A DNA stretch of 64,000 nt from Actinopolyspora mzabensis (GTDB taxonomy: Bacteria; Actinomycetota; Actinomycetes; Mycobacteriales; Pseudonocardiaceae): NCBI RefSeq assembly GCF_900101095.1, contig NZ_FNFM01000008.1, positions 1 to 64,000 of the forward strand, in the 5' to 3' direction. The notes beneath the pieces were generated by a model. That model was not told the DNA's origin, did no database searches, and saw only the letters and a list, made by a program, of their open reading frames with translations. This document shows positions 62,974 to 64,000 of this stretch, in pieces. How positions within the stretch are numbered: the stretch's first letter is position 1; every line of letters starts with the position of its first letter. Both the position numbers and the translations under genes were made by a program.

Positions 62974-64000
62974 CTACTCTTCCGAGAGGGCCGCGGCCGG
63001 TTGGGCCTTGGCAGCCCGTCGGGCGGGCAGGACCGAGGCCAGCACCCCCGCGGGGATCGCGCAAGCGATCACCAGCAGCAGCCGCGCCCAGGGCACGGCG
63101 AACGAGACCGGCAGTCCGATGTTCTCGAACATCGCCGCCACCCCGCCGAAGGCGAACAGCACTCCTACCAGGGCTCCCAGCACGGTTCCGACCACGGCCA
63201 GCAGCACCGCCTCCAGCGCCAGGGTCCCCCGCAGCTGACCACGGGTCAGCCCGAGCGCGCGCAGCAGTGCGGACTCCCTGCCGCGTTCCAGCACCGACAG
63301 CCCGAGCGTGTTGGCGATACCGACCACCGCGATGATCACCGCGACCGCCAGCAGAGCGGTGACGATCAGCAGCAGCGTGTCGAGCACCTGGGTGAACTGC
63401 GCACGCTTCTGCACCGCTCCCCCGAGATCTATGGGTGTCGAGGTGCTCTCCTCGGCCAACGAGTTCAGCTCGCCGGTGTAGCTCGGCGTGTAGGTGTCGG
63501 AGGTGGCACGGGCCCAGATCTCGGTGGTATCGGTCTCGGCCCCCGTGGCGGCCAGATCGGAACGGGTCAGCAGGAACCCGGATCGGATCAGATCGGTGGA
63601 CGCCAACCGGAACGTGGCGGAGCTCTCCCCGATGGGCAGCTCAACACGGTCCCCTTCCGACCAACCCCAGCTGTCGAGGATGTTGGAGGGCACCAGCGCT
63701 GTTCCCCGCTGAAGCTTCTCCGCACCATGCCGGGAGACCTCGGCGAGCTTCGCGGGGGCGATCCCCATTGCGCGGAAGGTCGCGGGAGGAATGTCCTCGC
63801 GGGAGGCTCCCTCGGGCATGCTCGTCTCCGGCCGCTCCATCTCGAAACTGGCGCCGGACAGGGCGGCGGTGGCGGCCGTGCCCTCCAGGGCCGCGAGGCG
63901 CTGCCCCACCCCTTCGGGAACCGGTTGGCCCCGCTCCTCGGCTACGATCTTCACGTCCACCGGGTAGCGCTGATCGATCTGCTCGTTGGCGCCGTTCCGC
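62974..64000 (-). CDS. FtsX-like ABC transporter permease, C-terminal part (partial)
   Basis: The frame is open from the window edge to TAG at 62974, giving 342 residues of a longer protein. An extracytoplasmic MacB_PCD-like domain (about the first 200 residues here) is followed by helices VLDTLLLIVTALLAVAVIIA, LALEAVLLAVVGTVLGALVG and WARLLLVIACAIPAGVLASV. The motif LGLSVLERGRESALLRALGL is the FtsX/MacB coupling signature. The C-terminal PARRAAKAQPAAALSEE is typical. The partner ATPase is presumably outside the window. Confidence 0.85.
   Translation of the reverse strand, partial: RNGANEQIDQRYPVDVKIVAEERGQPVPEGVGQRLAALEGTAATAALSGASFEMERPETSMPEGASREDIPPATFRAMGIAPAKLAEVSRHGAEKLQRGTALVPSNILDSWGWSEGDRVELPIGESSATFRLASTDLIRSGFLLTRSDLAATGAETDTTEIWARATSDTYTPSYTGELNSLAEESTSTPIDLGGAVQKRAQFTQVLDTLLLIVTALLAVAVIIAVVGIANTLGLSVLERGRESALLRALGLTRGQLRGTLALEAVLLAVVGTVLGALVGVLFAFGGVAAMFENIGLPVSFAVPWARLLLVIACAIPAGVLASVLPARRAAKAQPAAALSEE

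Overview
The window is GC-rich actinobacterial DNA: strong G/C bias at third codon positions, GTG and TTG starts, and many ATGA, GTGA or TTGA gene overlaps. Gene content (XRE/DUF5753 plus DUF397 pairs, citrate synthase 2, GtrA-fused glycosyltransferases, PMT-type mannosyltransferase, CopD-CtaG fusion) fits a Pseudonocardiales or Actinopolysporales-type organism. That placement is inference. No rRNA, tRNA, CRISPR array, transposase or integrase was seen.

Positions 1-7200 are accessory: a zinc-finger-like gene pair divergent from an XRE-DUF397 regulator pair, a phage-like ParB/DGQHR-motif protein, a Phd-type antitoxin whose partner gene carries an in-frame TAG, a RelE-like toxin with a putative antitoxin, and a three-part precursor ending in an eight-cysteine fulvocin C-like bacteriocin domain. 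Low-GC gaps and palindromes lie between these genes.

Positions 7400-11341 form a compact sulfide/persulfide detoxification locus: a CsoR/CstR-family repressor, a rhodanese, a CstB-like persulfide dioxygenase with two rhodanese domains, a rhodanese-DUF2892 membrane protein and a TauE/SafE exporter. Matching ATACCCC/GGGGTAT-type operators precede the repressor gene and the rhodanese gene. Positions 11567-34586 hold a large LuxR-type ATPase regulator, a secreted subtilisin with a PKD domain, a K+/H+ antiporter, a thioesterase, a NUDIX hydrolase, a tightly overlapped operon (GT2-GtrA, PMT-like mannosyltransferase, response regulator, histidine kinase), an acyl-CoA synthetase, an aldo/keto reductase, a secreted I36 inhibitor, and a minus-strand cluster of two GT4 glycosyltransferases with a hydrolase and a DMT transporter.

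Positions 35300-42600 contain a lipoprotein, a hydrolase lacking its nucleophile serine, a PRC-barrel protein, and an uncharacterised module of two small helical proteins, a large soluble FtsK-type tandem ATPase and a coiled-coil protein. A second XRE-DUF397 locus follows at 43.3-44.4 kb and shares a GTGCAT/ATGCAC operator with the first. The rest is largely metabolic: MDR reductase, GlpD-like flavoprotein, ABC exporter, citrate synthase, PfkB kinase with TetR, acyl-CoA dehydrogenase, aldose epimerase, PdxH, citrate synthase 2, two CtaG-type copper/oxidase assembly proteins and an FtsX permease cut by the window edge.

The most striking non-genic signal is a composite intergenic repeat. A roughly 50-bp module and a GATTTC-N4-GAAATC palindrome lie about 200 bp apart, in full copies near 14.5, 52.4 and 62.8 kb. 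Solo parts lie in at least six other gaps and none was found inside genes.
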